A DNA stretch of 64,000 nucleotides, taken from Polymorphobacter sp. (lineage in GTDB: Bacteria; Pseudomonadota; Alphaproteobacteria; Sphingomonadales; Sphingomonadaceae). Under the pieces are notes generated by a model, which saw only the letters and a program-made list of their open reading frames with translations, had not been told where the DNA came from and did no database searches. Each line of letters opens with the position of its first letter. Positions within the stretch are counted from its first letter, which is position 1. Position numbers and translations under genes: made by a program. Below, piece by piece: positions 48,300 through 57,618 of this stretch. The stretch spans positions 1-64,000 of the forward strand of contig NZ_JANYGL010000105.1 of NCBI RefSeq assembly GCF_025362435.1. Direction: 5' to 3'.

Positions 48300-49502
48300 G
48301 TGACAACCATCCGCGCCGACACCGCCGCCGCCGTCGCCGACGCCGTTCGCGAAGCATATGACGCCGGGCGGACCCTCGAAGTCGTCGGCAGCGGCAGCCG
48401 CCGGGGCTATGGCCGCCCGGTCGACGCCGACACGGTCCTCGACGTCTCCGGCCTGAGCGGCATCGTCGACTATGATCCGGCCGAACTCGTCCTGACCGCC
48501 CGCCCCGGAACGAGCATCGCCGAAATCACCGCGCTGGTTGCCGGAAGCGGCCAGCACCTCGCCTTCGATCCCCCCGACCTCGCGCCGCTGTGGGGCGGCG
48601 CTCCCGGAGCCGGGACCCTCGGCGGCCTGCTCGCCCTCGGCCTCGGCGGCTCGCGCCGGGTGTCGGCGGGAGCACCCCGCGACCATTTCCTCGGCTTCGC
48701 GGCGGTCAACGGGCGGGGTGAAAACTTTTCCGCCGGCGGCAAGGTGATCAAGAACGTCACCGGCTACGACCTGCCGAAACTGCTCGCCGGATCGCTCGGG
48801 ACGCTCGCCGTCCTAACCGAGGTGACGATCAAGGTCCTCCCCGCGCCGCGCGCCGGGACGACATTGACGTGGTTCGGGCTCGACGACCGCGCGGCGATCG
48901 CGGCGATGACCCGCGCACTCAACAGCCCGATGGTGCTTCAAGCGGCTGCTCACGCTCCCGCTGCGATCAGTCGATGTGCGGGCGAGGTGCGGGCGGCGAC
49001 ACGGCTCCATCTGGCGGGAGTTCCGGTCGCTGTCGCCGCAAATGCCGCTAATTTGACCGATCTGTTGGCGGATTTCGGCCAGCCCGAGGCGAATGACGAC
49101 AATAACGCCATCTGGCACGATATCGGCAGCGTCGAGCCCTTCACCAAAGGGGGCGAAATCGTCTCGCGGGTCGTCCTGCCCCCCTCGACCGCCGCCGCCT
49201 TCACCGCCGCACTCGACCCGGCGAGCGACGCACGCTGGCTCTACGATTGGGGCGGCGGGCTCGTCTGGGTGATCCTGCCCGATGCCGAAGACGGCCATGC
49301 CGCCATGGTCCGAGCGGCCCTCGCAATGACCGCCGGAGCCGATGGCCACGCAACCCTCGTCCGCGCCCCCGACGCCGTCCGCCGCGCGGTCGCGCCGTTC
49401 CAGCCACTCGCACCCGCGCTCGCCGCATTGTCCGATCGCGTCCGCCAGCGCTTCGATCCGGGTGGCGTGCTCAACCCCGGGCGGATATGGGCAAGGCATT
49501 GA
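48300..49502 (+). CDS. glcE: Glycolate oxidase FAD-binding subunit GlcE
   Basis: The 400-residue protein has an FAD-binding 4 domain at the N terminus (VVGSGSRRGYGRP, DVSGLSGIVDYDPAELVLTA, GGKVIKNVTGYDLPKLLAGS) and the terminal RFDPGGVLNPGR of GlcE. It starts at GTG 48300, 13 nt after the glcD stop. It stops 1 nt before the glcF ATG. Confidence 0.92.
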   Translation: MTTIRADTAAAVADAVREAYDAGRTLEVVGSGSRRGYGRPVDADTVLDVSGLSGIVDYDPAELVLTARPGTSIAEITALVAGSGQHLAFDPPDLAPLWGGAPGAGTLGGLLALGLGGSRRVSAGAPRDHFLGFAAVNGRGENFSAGGKVIKNVTGYDLPKLLAGSLGTLAVLTEVTIKVLPAPRAGTTLTWFGLDDRAAIAAMTRALNSPMVLQAAAHAPAAISRCAGEVRAATRLHLAGVPVAVAANAANLTDLLADFGQPEANDDNNAIWHDIGSVEPFTKGGEIVSRVVLPPSTAAAFTAALDPASDARWLYDWGGGLVWVILPDAEDGHAAMVRAALAMTAGADGHATLVRAPDAVRRAVAPFQPLAPALAALSDRVRQRFDPGGVLNPGRIWARH

Positions 49503-49503
49503 G

Positions 49504-50754
49504 ATGACGACGCAAACCGAAGCCCGCGAGGCGACCGGCATCATCCGCAAATGCGTCCACTGCGGCTTCTGCACGGCGACCTGCCCGACCTATCTCCTCC
49601 TCGGCGACGAGCTCGACAGCCCGCGCGGGCGGATCGTCCTGATCAAGGACATGCTCGCGTCGGACGCGCCCCCTGCCCCGTCGACGGTCAAGCACATCGA
49701 CCGCTGCCTGAGCTGCCTCAGCTGCGCGACGACCTGCCCGTCGGGGGTCGACTACATGCACCTGATCGACCATGCCCGCGAGCATATCGAGGCGACCTAC
49801 TGCCGCCCGCCGGGTGAGCGCCTGCTTCGCTCGCTCCTCGCTAACGTCTTGAGCAGGCGCGGGATTTTCCGCTTCGCGACGGCGCTCTCCCGGCTGACCC
49901 GCCCCATCGCCGGCGTCCTCCCAAAGCAACTCCGCGCGATGGCAGCGGCTGCCCCTGCCCGTCCCGCACCTCGCGGCGTCGCCGACCGGCCCGGCTTTTT
50001 CCCGGCAACCGGTCCGCGCGTCGCCCGCGTCGCGATGCTGTCGGGGTGCGTCCAGCCGGTCCTCGCCCCGTCGATCGACGACGCCGCAGTGCGCCTGCTA
50101 ATCCGCCACGGCGTCGAAGTCGTCATCGCCCGCACCGGCTGCTGCGGCGCGCTGTCCCACCACATTGGCAAGTCGGACGACGCGCGCCGCCTCGCTAAGG
50201 CCAACATCCTTGCGTGGGAACTGGAGATCGCCAAGGGCCTCGACGCGATCGTCGTGACGACCTCCGGGTGCGGCACGACGATCAAGGATTACGGGCACTT
50301 GTTCGCCGCCGACCCCGAGTGGCAGTCGCGCGCCGCGCGCGTCGCGACGCTGGCGAAGGACATCACCGAAGTCATGGCGACGGTCGGATTACACTCGCCG
50401 GTGATCGCCCCGGGCACCGCAGTCGCCTATCATTCGGCGTGTTCGATGCAGCATGGTCAACAGGTTACGGCGCAACCACGCGACCTGCTCGCAGCAGCAG
50501 GGTTCGCGGTCCGCGAGATCGCCGAGGGGCATATCTGCTGCGGCTCGGCGGGAACCTACAGCATCCTCCAGCCCGAACTCGCGACCGGGCTGCGCGACCG
50601 CAAGCTCGCGGCGATCGACCGGACCGGGGCCGCCATCGTCGCCACCGGCAACATCGGCTGCATCAGCCACCTCGCGTCCGGCGGCGCGACGATGATCCAC
50701 ACCGTCGAACTGCTCGACTGGGCGACGGGCGGCCCGCGCCCCGCCGGGGTCTGA
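49504..50754 (+). CDS. glcF: Glycolate oxidase iron-sulfur subunit GlcF
   Basis: The 416-residue protein has two [4Fe-4S] motifs, CVHCGFCTATCP and CLSCLSCATTCPSG, followed by two CCG-type domains (RTGCCGALSHH, HICCGSAGTYS). It carries electrons from GlcDE to the quinone pool at the inner membrane. It ends the glc operon, 6 nt from the convergent PLP-enzyme gene. Confidence 0.94.
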   Translation: MTTQTEAREATGIIRKCVHCGFCTATCPTYLLLGDELDSPRGRIVLIKDMLASDAPPAPSTVKHIDRCLSCLSCATTCPSGVDYMHLIDHAREHIEATYCRPPGERLLRSLLANVLSRRGIFRFATALSRLTRPIAGVLPKQLRAMAAAAPARPAPRGVADRPGFFPATGPRVARVAMLSGCVQPVLAPSIDDAAVRLLIRHGVEVVIARTGCCGALSHHIGKSDDARRLAKANILAWELEIAKGLDAIVVTTSGCGTTIKDYGHLFAADPEWQSRAARVATLAKDITEVMATVGLHSPVIAPGTAVAYHSACSMQHGQQVTAQPRDLLAAAGFAVREIAEGHICCGSAGTYSILQPELATGLRDRKLAAIDRTGAAIVATGNIGCISHLASGGATMIHTVELLDWATGGPRPAGV

Positions 50755-50760
50755 TGCCGG

Positions 50761-52083
50761 TCAGATCGCGGCAAGCGCCTGGGAAAAGTCGGCGATCAGG
50801 TCGTCGGGATGCTCGACCCCGATCGAGACGCGGACGAGGTTGTCGGTGATGCCAAGCTCGGCCTTGCGCGCCGGCGCGACCGACAGATGCGTCATCGCCG
50901 CCGGATGCGAGGCGAGGCTTTCGGTGCCGCCGAGGCTGACCGCGAGCTTGACCAGCTTGAGGTTATCGAGGAGCCGGAACGCCTCCGCCTCGCCGCCGCG
51001 GACGATGACCGAGAAGGTCGATCCCGCGCCAAGGCAATGGCGCGTGTAGATGTCGTGCTGGCGGCTGCCCGGCTCGAGGAAGCCGAGATAGCCGACGCGC
51101 TCGACCTTGGGGTGATCACGCAAGAATTCGCAGACGACGCGCGCGTTTTCGCCCGCCCGCGTCATGCGGAGTTCGAGCGTTTCAAGGCTCCGCAGCAGCA
51201 TCCACGCGGTATGCGGGTCCGTGATCGTGCCGATCGTGTTGCGCGTCATCCGCACCGGCAGGATCGCCGCCTTGCTGCCGAGAACCCCGCCCGCGACGAG
51301 ATCGCTGTGCCCGCCGACGTACTTGGTCAGCGAGTAGATGACGAGGTCGGCGCCCTGCCGCAGCGGCTGCGCCCACAGCGGCCCGAGGAAGGTGTTGTCG
51401 ATGATGATCGGCGGCAGTTCACCGCCTTCGCCGTCACCGAGGACCACCGCCCGCGCGTCGCGCACCGCCTCGATGTCGACCAGCGCGTTGGTCGGGTTCG
51501 CCGGGCTTTCGAGGTAGATCGCCGCGATTCGGCCGCGCGCCTTGGCCTCGGCCAGCTTGGCCTCGATCTCGGGCTGCGTCGCGCCCGCCGGGAAGTCGAG
51601 GAAGGTGACACCGAGCCGTCCGAGGATGCGCGCGATCAGCGTCTCGGTCGCGGCGTACAGCGGCGCCGAATGGACGATGACATCGCCCGGCTTGACCATC
51701 GCGAGGAAGGTCGTGGCGATCGCCGACATGCCGCTGGAAAAGACCAACGCGTCCTCGGCCTCCTCCCACAGCGCCAGCCGGTCCTCGAGGATTTCCTGGT
51801 TGGGACCGTTGAAGCGCGAATAGACCAGCCCCTCGGATCCGCCCGGACGGACCCCGGTGATGCCCTCGAAGAAGCGCTTGCCCTCGGCGGCGCTCTCGAA
51901 AACGTAGGTCGAGGTGAGGAAGATCGGCGGCTTGAGCGACCCCTCCGACAGCGCCGGATCGAAGCCGTAGCCCATCATCATCGTGCTCGGGTGGAGCTTG
52001 TGATTGCCCAGCGAGGTCGATTGCAGCGCGACCTTGCGCTTGCGCGGCACGCCGCTGAGGCCGGCTTCGGTCGAATCGGTCAT
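50761..52083 (-). CDS. Cys/Met metabolism PLP-dependent enzyme (cystathionine gamma-synthase family)
   Basis: The 440-residue protein is a fold-type I PLP enzyme with YSRFNGPNQEILEDRLA, FSSGMSAIATTFLAM, the PLP lysine at 254 in SLTKYVGGHSD, and SLGGTESLASHPAAMTH. It may act as a cystathionine gamma-synthase, methionine gamma-lyase or O-acetylhomoserine sulfhydrylase. The long N terminus with HPSTMMMGYG and a FLGPLWAQP segment mark a distinct subgroup. The reaction is not fixed by sequence. Confidence 0.87.
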   Translation of the reverse strand: MTDSTEAGLSGVPRKRKVALQSTSLGNHKLHPSTMMMGYGFDPALSEGSLKPPIFLTSTYVFESAAEGKRFFEGITGVRPGGSEGLVYSRFNGPNQEILEDRLALWEEAEDALVFSSGMSAIATTFLAMVKPGDVIVHSAPLYAATETLIARILGRLGVTFLDFPAGATQPEIEAKLAEAKARGRIAAIYLESPANPTNALVDIEAVRDARAVVLGDGEGGELPPIIIDNTFLGPLWAQPLRQGADLVIYSLTKYVGGHSDLVAGGVLGSKAAILPVRMTRNTIGTITDPHTAWMLLRSLETLELRMTRAGENARVVCEFLRDHPKVERVGYLGFLEPGSRQHDIYTRHCLGAGSTFSVIVRGGEAEAFRLLDNLKLVKLAVSLGGTESLASHPAAMTHLSVAPARKAELGITDNLVRVSIGVEHPDDLIADFSQALAAI

Positions 52084-52326
52084 CGCTACACCCTCGCAAA
52101 TGTCGTTCGCTCAGCTCGTGCCGACATGCCGGCAGAGCCTTCGTCAGCTTTCGCGGGCGGTCCGGGTGCGCGATGCGGCGCGATCCGGGACCCACGCCCC
52201 TTGGTCGGGGGAATAGCCGAACTGGAGGGGGTGAGGCAACGTGCCGTTGTCGAGCGCGGACGATCTACCGCCGCTCCCGCGTGTCGCGGATGGCGGCCGC
52301 GGACCTATGAAATCAGGTCGCGGCGA

Positions 52327-53298
52327 TCAGGAAGCTGCGGATTTTCTCGCTACGACCTGGTCGATCGCCCCGAATGGGGTCGATCCGTCGTCCATCGCGG
52401 CCTGCATCCGCACCCTGTCGCCGAATTTCATGAAGCCGGTCGTCTGCTTGCCGTCGGCGATCATCTCGATCGCGCGGCGTTCGGAGATGCAGCTCGACCC
52501 GACCTCGGCATAGCCGCGATTGGCGACGGTGCCCGAGCCGATGATGGTGCCGGCGACGAGATCGCGCGTTCCCGCCGCATGCGCGACGAGGTCGTGGAAG
52601 CCGTAATCCATCTCGCGGCCGTTCGCCCGGCCGAAGGGCTTGCCGTTCCACTCGATCGTCAGGTCGAGCCCGACACGGCCGTCGCGCCAATATTCACCGA
52701 GCGCGTCGGGGGTCACCGCGAATGGGGCCATCGAGCATGCCGGCTTGGCCTGGACCCAGCCGAAGCCGGTCCGCATCTCGGGCACCGCCAGCGCGCGCAA
52801 CGACCAGTCGTTGATCTGGACGATCAGCTTGATGTGCGCCAGTGCGTCGGCGGCGGAGGTGCCCATCGGCACCGCGTCGACGACGACGCCGAACTCGCCC
52901 TCGAAGTCGATGCCGTTCGCCTCGTCGATGAACGGCACCGGGTCGGTCGGGCCATAAAAACGGTCCGACATTCCCTGGTACATCAACGGCTTGTCGGTCA
53001 CGATCGGCGCGGTTCCGAAGGCGACTTCCATCAAGCTGCCGTGCGTCGAGAACGCAGAGCCGTCGAGCCATTGCCACGACCGCGGCAGCGGCGCGCGGAC
53101 GGTGCCCGGAGCCAGCGGCTCGCCCTCGGCGTCGGCACGGGCGGCGAGCGCGCGCAATTCGGGCTCGGCGCGGGTCCAGTCCGCAATCGCGGCGAGCAGG
53201 TTCGGCCAGCGCGTGCCGAACAGCGCCCGCGTGCCGTCGCCACTGACGACCCCGAGCTCACCGTCGGGCGTGCCGTTATTCCGCGTTACCAGTCTCAC
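52327..53298 (-). CDS. FAH family hydrolase of the aromatic catabolic operon
   Basis: The 323-residue protein has the FAH C-terminal core: GIDFEGEFGVVVDAVPMG with metal-ligand glutamates, VQINDWSLRALAVPEM, and GTIIGSGTVANRG. It resembles fumarylacetoacetase-like C-C bond hydrolases more than the short family of the gene at 45588. It starts at GTG 53298, preceded by AAGGAA. It is the last gene of the TonB-receptor operon and could cleave a ring-opening product. Confidence 0.85.
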   Translation of the reverse strand: MRLVTRNNGTPDGELGVVSGDGTRALFGTRWPNLLAAIADWTRAEPELRALAARADAEGEPLAPGTVRAPLPRSWQWLDGSAFSTHGSLMEVAFGTAPIVTDKPLMYQGMSDRFYGPTDPVPFIDEANGIDFEGEFGVVVDAVPMGTSAADALAHIKLIVQINDWSLRALAVPEMRTGFGWVQAKPACSMAPFAVTPDALGEYWRDGRVGLDLTIEWNGKPFGRANGREMDYGFHDLVAHAAGTRDLVAGTIIGSGTVANRGYAEVGSSCISERRAIEMIADGKQTTGFMKFGDRVRMQAAMDDGSTPFGAIDQVVARKSAAS

Positions 53299-53324
53299 GC
53301 TGCGTATTCCTTGTCTCGAACGGC

Positions 53325-53888
53325 TCAGGCTAGCCCGTCGGTATAGGCGCCGTCGATCAGGATGAAGGCGATCCGGCAATTGCGTCCCGACCGGTTGGCC
53401 CAGCCGTGGTTGGTGCCACGCTGGACGACGATGTCACCGGCGCGGACCACGGTCTCGCCGTCGTCGACGATCAGCACCAGCTCGCCCTCGAGGACGATGC
53501 CATAGTCGACCGTCTGCGTCCGGTGCATCATCGCATGGCGCGATCCCGACGCATGCGACGATGCCGCGCCGGCCCCGACCTCGGCGAAATGCGCCGCCGC
53601 CTCCTCGGGCGTCAGCGTCGCCATCCGCGCGTCTTCGGGCGGGATGTCGAGGACGCGGATGCGCGTGCCGTTCTGCGGCGGGGCGAGCTTGATGCCGTCC
53701 TCGGCCGGCTCGCCCGAAGCACGGTCGATCTGCGCCGGGGTCTCGCGCGTGTTCCACACCTCGTAGAACATCGGCCCGATGTCGCCGCCGATGCGCTGGA
53801 CGCGCGGCGGCGGGCCATCCTCCTGGATGATCGCGTTGCCCTGCGCGTCATGGCCGGTGACGATGCGGCGGAAAGGGGCTGTCGGCAT
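53325..53888 (-). CDS. Cupin domain protein
   Basis: The 187-residue protein has a C-terminal cupin barrel: HRTQTVDYGIVLEGELVLIVDDGE (motif 1 with His and Glu) and GDIVVQRGTNHGWANRSG (motif 2 with His). The N-terminal region VTGHDAQGNAIIQEDG is typical of cupins beside aromatic-degradation genes. It may be a metal-dependent enzyme or a sensor; no reaction can be assigned. Confidence 0.85.
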   Translation of the reverse strand: MPTAPFRRIVTGHDAQGNAIIQEDGPPPRVQRIGGDIGPMFYEVWNTRETPAQIDRASGEPAEDGIKLAPPQNGTRIRVLDIPPEDARMATLTPEEAAAHFAEVGAGAASSHASGSRHAMMHRTQTVDYGIVLEGELVLIVDDGETVVRAGDIVVQRGTNHGWANRSGRNCRIAFILIDGAYTDGLA

Positions 53889-53904
53889 TGCTCGCTCCTG
53901 TGGA

Positions 53905-54387
53905 TCAGCGGGACGGGATCAGCGGTGAAGTGCCGTGCAACGCGGCGCGGACGCCGATCGGCGTGACGATCGCGGCGAGCGCGGCACCGTAGGCGATCTT
54001 GATCGCGGCACCGGCGAGCCATGTCACCGTCGCGAAACCGCCGGCTGCAGCAACTGCGCCGCCGATGGCCGCACCAACGGCGGCAGCGATTGCCGCCATC
54101 AGCAGCGCGCGCAAGACCAGCGACCGCGGCAGCAGCGACCGGCCCGACAGCGGCGCGATCAGCCCCGCGGCGAGGCGGCGGCGCGTCAGGAAGCCGGGGA
54201 CGAGGACCGACATCAAGGTGATCGCGAACGACTGCGGGATGAAATCGAAGCCGAGGCCGCCGGTCCACGCCAGCGCGACGTCGTGCATCGGCGGGAAGAA
54301 GGCGACGTAGAACAACAGGCTGAGCACCGAATTGATCGCGATGCTCAGCCGCGTCTCGCGCCGCAGATAGTCGGCCAGCGAGGTCAC
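53905..54387 (-). CDS. Predicted four-span membrane protein
   Basis: The 160-residue protein has about four hydrophobic segments (SVLSLLFYVAFFP, SFAITLMSVLVPGFL, LVLRALLMAAIAAAVGAAI, IKIAYGAALAAIVTPIG). I recognise no family. It starts at GTG 54387, overlapping the hydrolase stop in GTGA, so it is translated with the catabolic operon and may have a transport or membrane-adaptation role. Confidence 0.75.
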   Translation of the reverse strand: MTSLADYLRRETRLSIAINSVLSLLFYVAFFPPMHDVALAWTGGLGFDFIPQSFAITLMSVLVPGFLTRRRLAAGLIAPLSGRSLLPRSLVLRALLMAAIAAAVGAAIGGAVAAAGGFATVTWLAGAAIKIAYGAALAAIVTPIGVRAALHGTSPLIPSR

Positions 54388-55538
54388 CCGACGCGGCCGA
54401 GGGTGTCGGCGAACCAGTCGGCGATATAATCGCGGCCGAACGCCATGTTGTCCGCCCCGACGTGCTCGACCCCGCCCTCACGCTCGGTGAAGATGCGGAG
54501 TTCGCGGCGGCGGCTGTTGACCAACTGGTCGAAGCTCTGGTGGGCGTAGTCGACCGAGATCTGGCGGTCCTTCGCGCCGTGGGTGACGAGGAACGGCACC
54601 TCGATCCGCGACATGTGGCCGTCGAGTCCCATCTCGGCGGACTTGGCGAGGAAGTCGTCCATGTCGCTCGCGCCGAACGCCCAGAAGACGTGCGCCCAGT
54701 AATGCGGGATCGGGTTCTCGCCTTCCTTGCGGATGCGCTTGTCCTGGACCTCGCGCCAATTGTGGTTGGCGCCCCACACCGCGCCCGAGGCGAAGCGCGG
54801 TTCATAGGCGACCGCGCGCGGGGCGAAGTGCCCGCCGAGGCTGATCCCGGTCATGCCGATCCGTGTCGCATCGACGTCGGCCCGCGCTTCGAGCCAGTCG
54901 ACCGCCTTCGATGCCCAGCTCTCGCTGTGCGGATCGACCGGCAGACCTTGGAGGCGCAGAGCCTCGCCCGAACCGGGCTGGTCGACACACAAGGTCGAGA
55001 TGCCGCGGCGGGCGAGCGCCTCGGGCAGCCCCGACCAGTAGAGCAGTTCCTTGCAGCTATCGAGGCCGTTGCAATAGACCACCGTCGGCTTCGGCCCGTC
55101 GCCGGGCGCACGGGTGAACAGCGCCGGCATCGTCCCCGACGCGAGCGAAATCTCGACGCGCTCGCGGCCCATCTTGCCGAGCACGGTCGACCTTTCGAAG
55201 GTCGCCAGTGCGCGGGCGTAGATCGCGGCGCGGCCCGGCGAGCCGTGCCCCTGCATGCGTTCGGCGACGAACAAATAAAGCGCGGCGCGTTCGAGCTTGT
55301 TCGACGCGGAGATGCCGCGGCCGAGCTGCTCATCCTCGTCGGCAAGCCCGGTCAGGCGGTCGGCCATCTCGACCCAGCGCGCCATGAACTGCGGCGTGCC
55401 GGCGTCGCCCCCTGCCGCCGCGGCGTCGCGGATCGGCTGGCACATGTCGATGATCTCGCCGATGCGCCCGCCGCTTTCGAGGGCGATCGCGACCGACAGG
55501 TTCCAGATATAATTGGGGAAGTATTCGAACAATGACAT
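54384..55538 (-). CDS. Alpha/beta hydrolase (2,6-dihydroxypseudooxynicotine hydrolase-like)
   Basis: The 384-residue hydrolase has a helical N-terminal domain (about 1-145) and an alpha/beta core with nucleophile Ser233 in GISLGGHF, Asp324 in HGAKDRQI and His359 in GVEHVGADN. This two-domain layout resembles the C-C bond hydrolase of nicotine breakdown (DHPON hydrolase) and FrsA relatives. Next to an extradiol dioxygenase it probably hydrolyses the ring-opened product. The start at 55538 (MSLFEYFPN) is 4 nt past the dioxygenase stop. Confidence 0.85.
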   Translation of the reverse strand: MSLFEYFPNYIWNLSVAIALESGGRIGEIIDMCQPIRDAAAAGGDAGTPQFMARWVEMADRLTGLADEDEQLGRGISASNKLERAALYLFVAERMQGHGSPGRAAIYARALATFERSTVLGKMGRERVEISLASGTMPALFTRAPGDGPKPTVVYCNGLDSCKELLYWSGLPEALARRGISTLCVDQPGSGEALRLQGLPVDPHSESWASKAVDWLEARADVDATRIGMTGISLGGHFAPRAVAYEPRFASGAVWGANHNWREVQDKRIRKEGENPIPHYWAHVFWAFGASDMDDFLAKSAEMGLDGHMSRIEVPFLVTHGAKDRQISVDYAHQSFDQLVNSRRRELRIFTEREGGVEHVGADNMAFGRDYIADWFADTLGRVG

Positions 55539-55542
55539 CGCG

Positions 55543-56445
55543 TCAGACGTCCGACGGCTGGAACAGGCACGGATCGGGATGCGGCTTGGGCATCGTTTGC
55601 GGGCCGCCGACACCGGTACCCCACTGGTCCATGACGTGCGGGCCGGGCTCGTAGACGCGGTGCTCGTGGGTGTCGAAATCGACCTCCTCGAGCTCGGAGG
55701 TGTATTCTACCGCGAACCCGTTCGGCGTCGTGAAATAGCTGAAGGTGTTGTTCCCCGCGGTGTGGCGCCCTGGCCCCCACAGCAGGTCGGTCCCCATCTT
55801 CCGCAGCCGGCTCGCGCCGCGCATCATGTCGTCGGCGCTGAGCATGTCGAAGGCGACGTGGTTCAAGTGCGGCGGTCCGGGGAGCAATGCGAGGCGGTGG
55901 TGCGCTGTGTTGCAGCGCAGGAAGACCATGAACTCGCCGAGCCAGTCCGAGACGCGGAAGCCGAGGACGTCGGTGAAGAACGCCGCCATCGCCACGTTGT
56001 CGGGCGAGTGGAGGACGATGTGGCTGATCTTGACCGGCATCCCCTCCCACTTCGCCATCGTCCGGGCGTCGCCGCGGCCGACGTCGCTCGAAATCTCGAA
56101 CGGCAGCCCGTCGGGGGAGAAGAAGCGGAAGCCGTAGCCGCCGCCCGGCGCGTCAAGGTCGCGCGGGGCGTGGATCATCTTGCAGCCCGCCGCGATGACC
56201 TTGTCGTGGAGCGCGTCGACGTCGGTGCGGGCGTCGGCGGCGAGCGCGATCACCTCGATGTGGTTGACCGCCGACTTGCGCAGCCGGACGACGTGGTGCT
56301 CGGCCGAGCCGTGGGTCTTGAACCACGCCATGTCGTCGGTCGCTGCGACTTCGACGAGGCCCCAGCTGTCGGCGTAGAATTTGCGCTCGGCGTCGAAGTC
56401 CTCGACCCCGTAGCCGACGTAACGAATATCGGTGACACGGCTCAT
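55543..56445 (-). CDS. Extradiol ring-cleavage dioxygenase (VOC type I)
   Basis: The 300-residue protein has two vicinal-oxygen-chelate domains (about 1-125 and 138-270). The C-terminal domain carries Fe(II) ligands His142 (ISHIVLHS), His196 (HLNHVAFD) and Glu247 (GFAVEYTS), in the order and spacing of BphC-type enzymes. The late HRVYEPGPHVMDQWG tail is common in uncharacterised members. It should cleave a catechol-like ring next to a hydroxyl; the substrate is unknown. Confidence 0.88.
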   Translation of the reverse strand: MSRVTDIRYVGYGVEDFDAERKFYADSWGLVEVAATDDMAWFKTHGSAEHHVVRLRKSAVNHIEVIALAADARTDVDALHDKVIAAGCKMIHAPRDLDAPGGGYGFRFFSPDGLPFEISSDVGRGDARTMAKWEGMPVKISHIVLHSPDNVAMAAFFTDVLGFRVSDWLGEFMVFLRCNTAHHRLALLPGPPHLNHVAFDMLSADDMMRGASRLRKMGTDLLWGPGRHTAGNNTFSYFTTPNGFAVEYTSELEEVDFDTHEHRVYEPGPHVMDQWGTGVGGPQTMPKPHPDPCLFQPSDV

Positions 56446-56458
56446 CGTCGGTCCTTTC

Positions 56459-57574
56459 TCAGATCGGTTGCGCGGTGCGCTTGAACATTTCCGCAGTGGC
56501 GACGGCGTTGTCGACCGGCGGTCCGAAGCCGAGCTGGCCGCGGCAGATCGCCAGCGACGCGTCGACGATGTACTGGCAGCGGTCGTAGCGGCGGTCGTGG
56601 TACGCGGTGAAGGCGGCTTCGGGGGTGTCGTGCCGACCGATCTCGTCGGCGAGGACGAGCGAGTCCTCGATCGCCATTCCCGCGCCCTGCCCGAGATGCG
56701 GTGTCGTCGCGTGGACGGCGTCGCCGAGCAGGACGACCCGCCCCTTGTGCCACGGTCCGATCACGAGGATCGTCTCGAGCGGGCGGTAGACGACGCTGTC
56801 ATCATCGACGATCGAGTCGGCAAGCGCGCGGATATCGGGCGCATGGCCGTCGAGTTTAGCGCGCATTGCTGCCGCTAGTCCCTCGCGGGGATAGCGTGGA
56901 TTGCCGGGCTCGGGCGTCGTCACATAGACGTACATCAGGCTTTCGCTGATCGGCACGAGTCCGGCGCCGATCCGTCCGTTATAGACGTGGAGCGCGTCGA
57001 GCCCCTCCGGCCGTGGCACATTGTACCGCCACACCGCCTGCCCGGTGAACTCGGGCTCGGGGGCGTCGGGCAGGAGGTGCTTGCGCGTTTCGGAATACAG
57101 CCCGTCGGCGCCGATCACGATGTCGAAGCGCTCGCTGCTGCCGTTGGCGAAGGTGACATTGACTCCCGCGCCGTCGTCGTCGAGCGACGTGACGCTGACG
57201 CCGAGCCGAACGTCGGCCCCCGCCGCCTTGGTCCGGCTGCCGAGGACTGCGTGGAGTGCCTTGCGGCTGATCCCGAGGTTGGCCGGATAGCGCTCGACGA
57301 GGCGCGGCGACGGCACCTGGGCGACGAGCATCCCGTTGGGAGCGTGGACCGCGACCTTGTCGAAGCCGACCCCGGCGGCGAGATAGTCGTCGATCACCCC
57401 GAGATCGGTCATCGCGCGGATGACGTTGCCCTGCTGGATGATGCCGACGCCGTAAACCGACCATGTCGGATCGCGCTCGATCACCGTGACGCGGTGCCCA
57501 GCGGCTCGGAGGGCGATCGCCGCGGTCAGCCCGCCGATGCCGCCGCCGATGATCAGGATCGACTGGTCTTTCAA
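56459..57574 (-). CDS. FAD-dependent aromatic hydroxylase (monooxygenase)
   Basis: The 371-residue group A flavoprotein has the dinucleotide fold ILIIGGGIGGLTAAIALR at the N terminus, the DG motif IVIGADGLYSETRK and the GD motif RVVLLGDAVHATTPHLGQG. It likely hydroxylates an aromatic ring with NAD(P)H before ring cleavage. I choose TTG at 57574 because AAGGAG precedes it at 7 nt and the fold starts directly after. It is 44 nt downstream of the TonB-receptor stop. Confidence 0.88.
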   Translation of the reverse strand: MKDQSILIIGGGIGGLTAAIALRAAGHRVTVIERDPTWSVYGVGIIQQGNVIRAMTDLGVIDDYLAAGVGFDKVAVHAPNGMLVAQVPSPRLVERYPANLGISRKALHAVLGSRTKAAGADVRLGVSVTSLDDDGAGVNVTFANGSSERFDIVIGADGLYSETRKHLLPDAPEPEFTGQAVWRYNVPRPEGLDALHVYNGRIGAGLVPISESLMYVYVTTPEPGNPRYPREGLAAAMRAKLDGHAPDIRALADSIVDDDSVVYRPLETILVIGPWHKGRVVLLGDAVHATTPHLGQGAGMAIEDSLVLADEIGRHDTPEAAFTAYHDRRYDRCQYIVDASLAICRGQLGFGPPVDNAVATAEMFKRTAQPI

Positions 57575-57618
57575 GATCCCGCTCCTTCGCTCGTTGTCCG
57601 AACCCGCATCGTCACCCC

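Noticed and set aside
52084..52326. Possible SAM riboswitch before the PLP enzyme gene
   Set aside because: The spacer was read on the minus strand for SAM-II and SAH-type conserved blocks and none was found.
50809..53346. An 845-codon open frame antisense to the PLP enzyme and FAH gene
   Set aside because: Runs across two genes and their spacer; product is Arg/Asp-rich with no recognisable domain.
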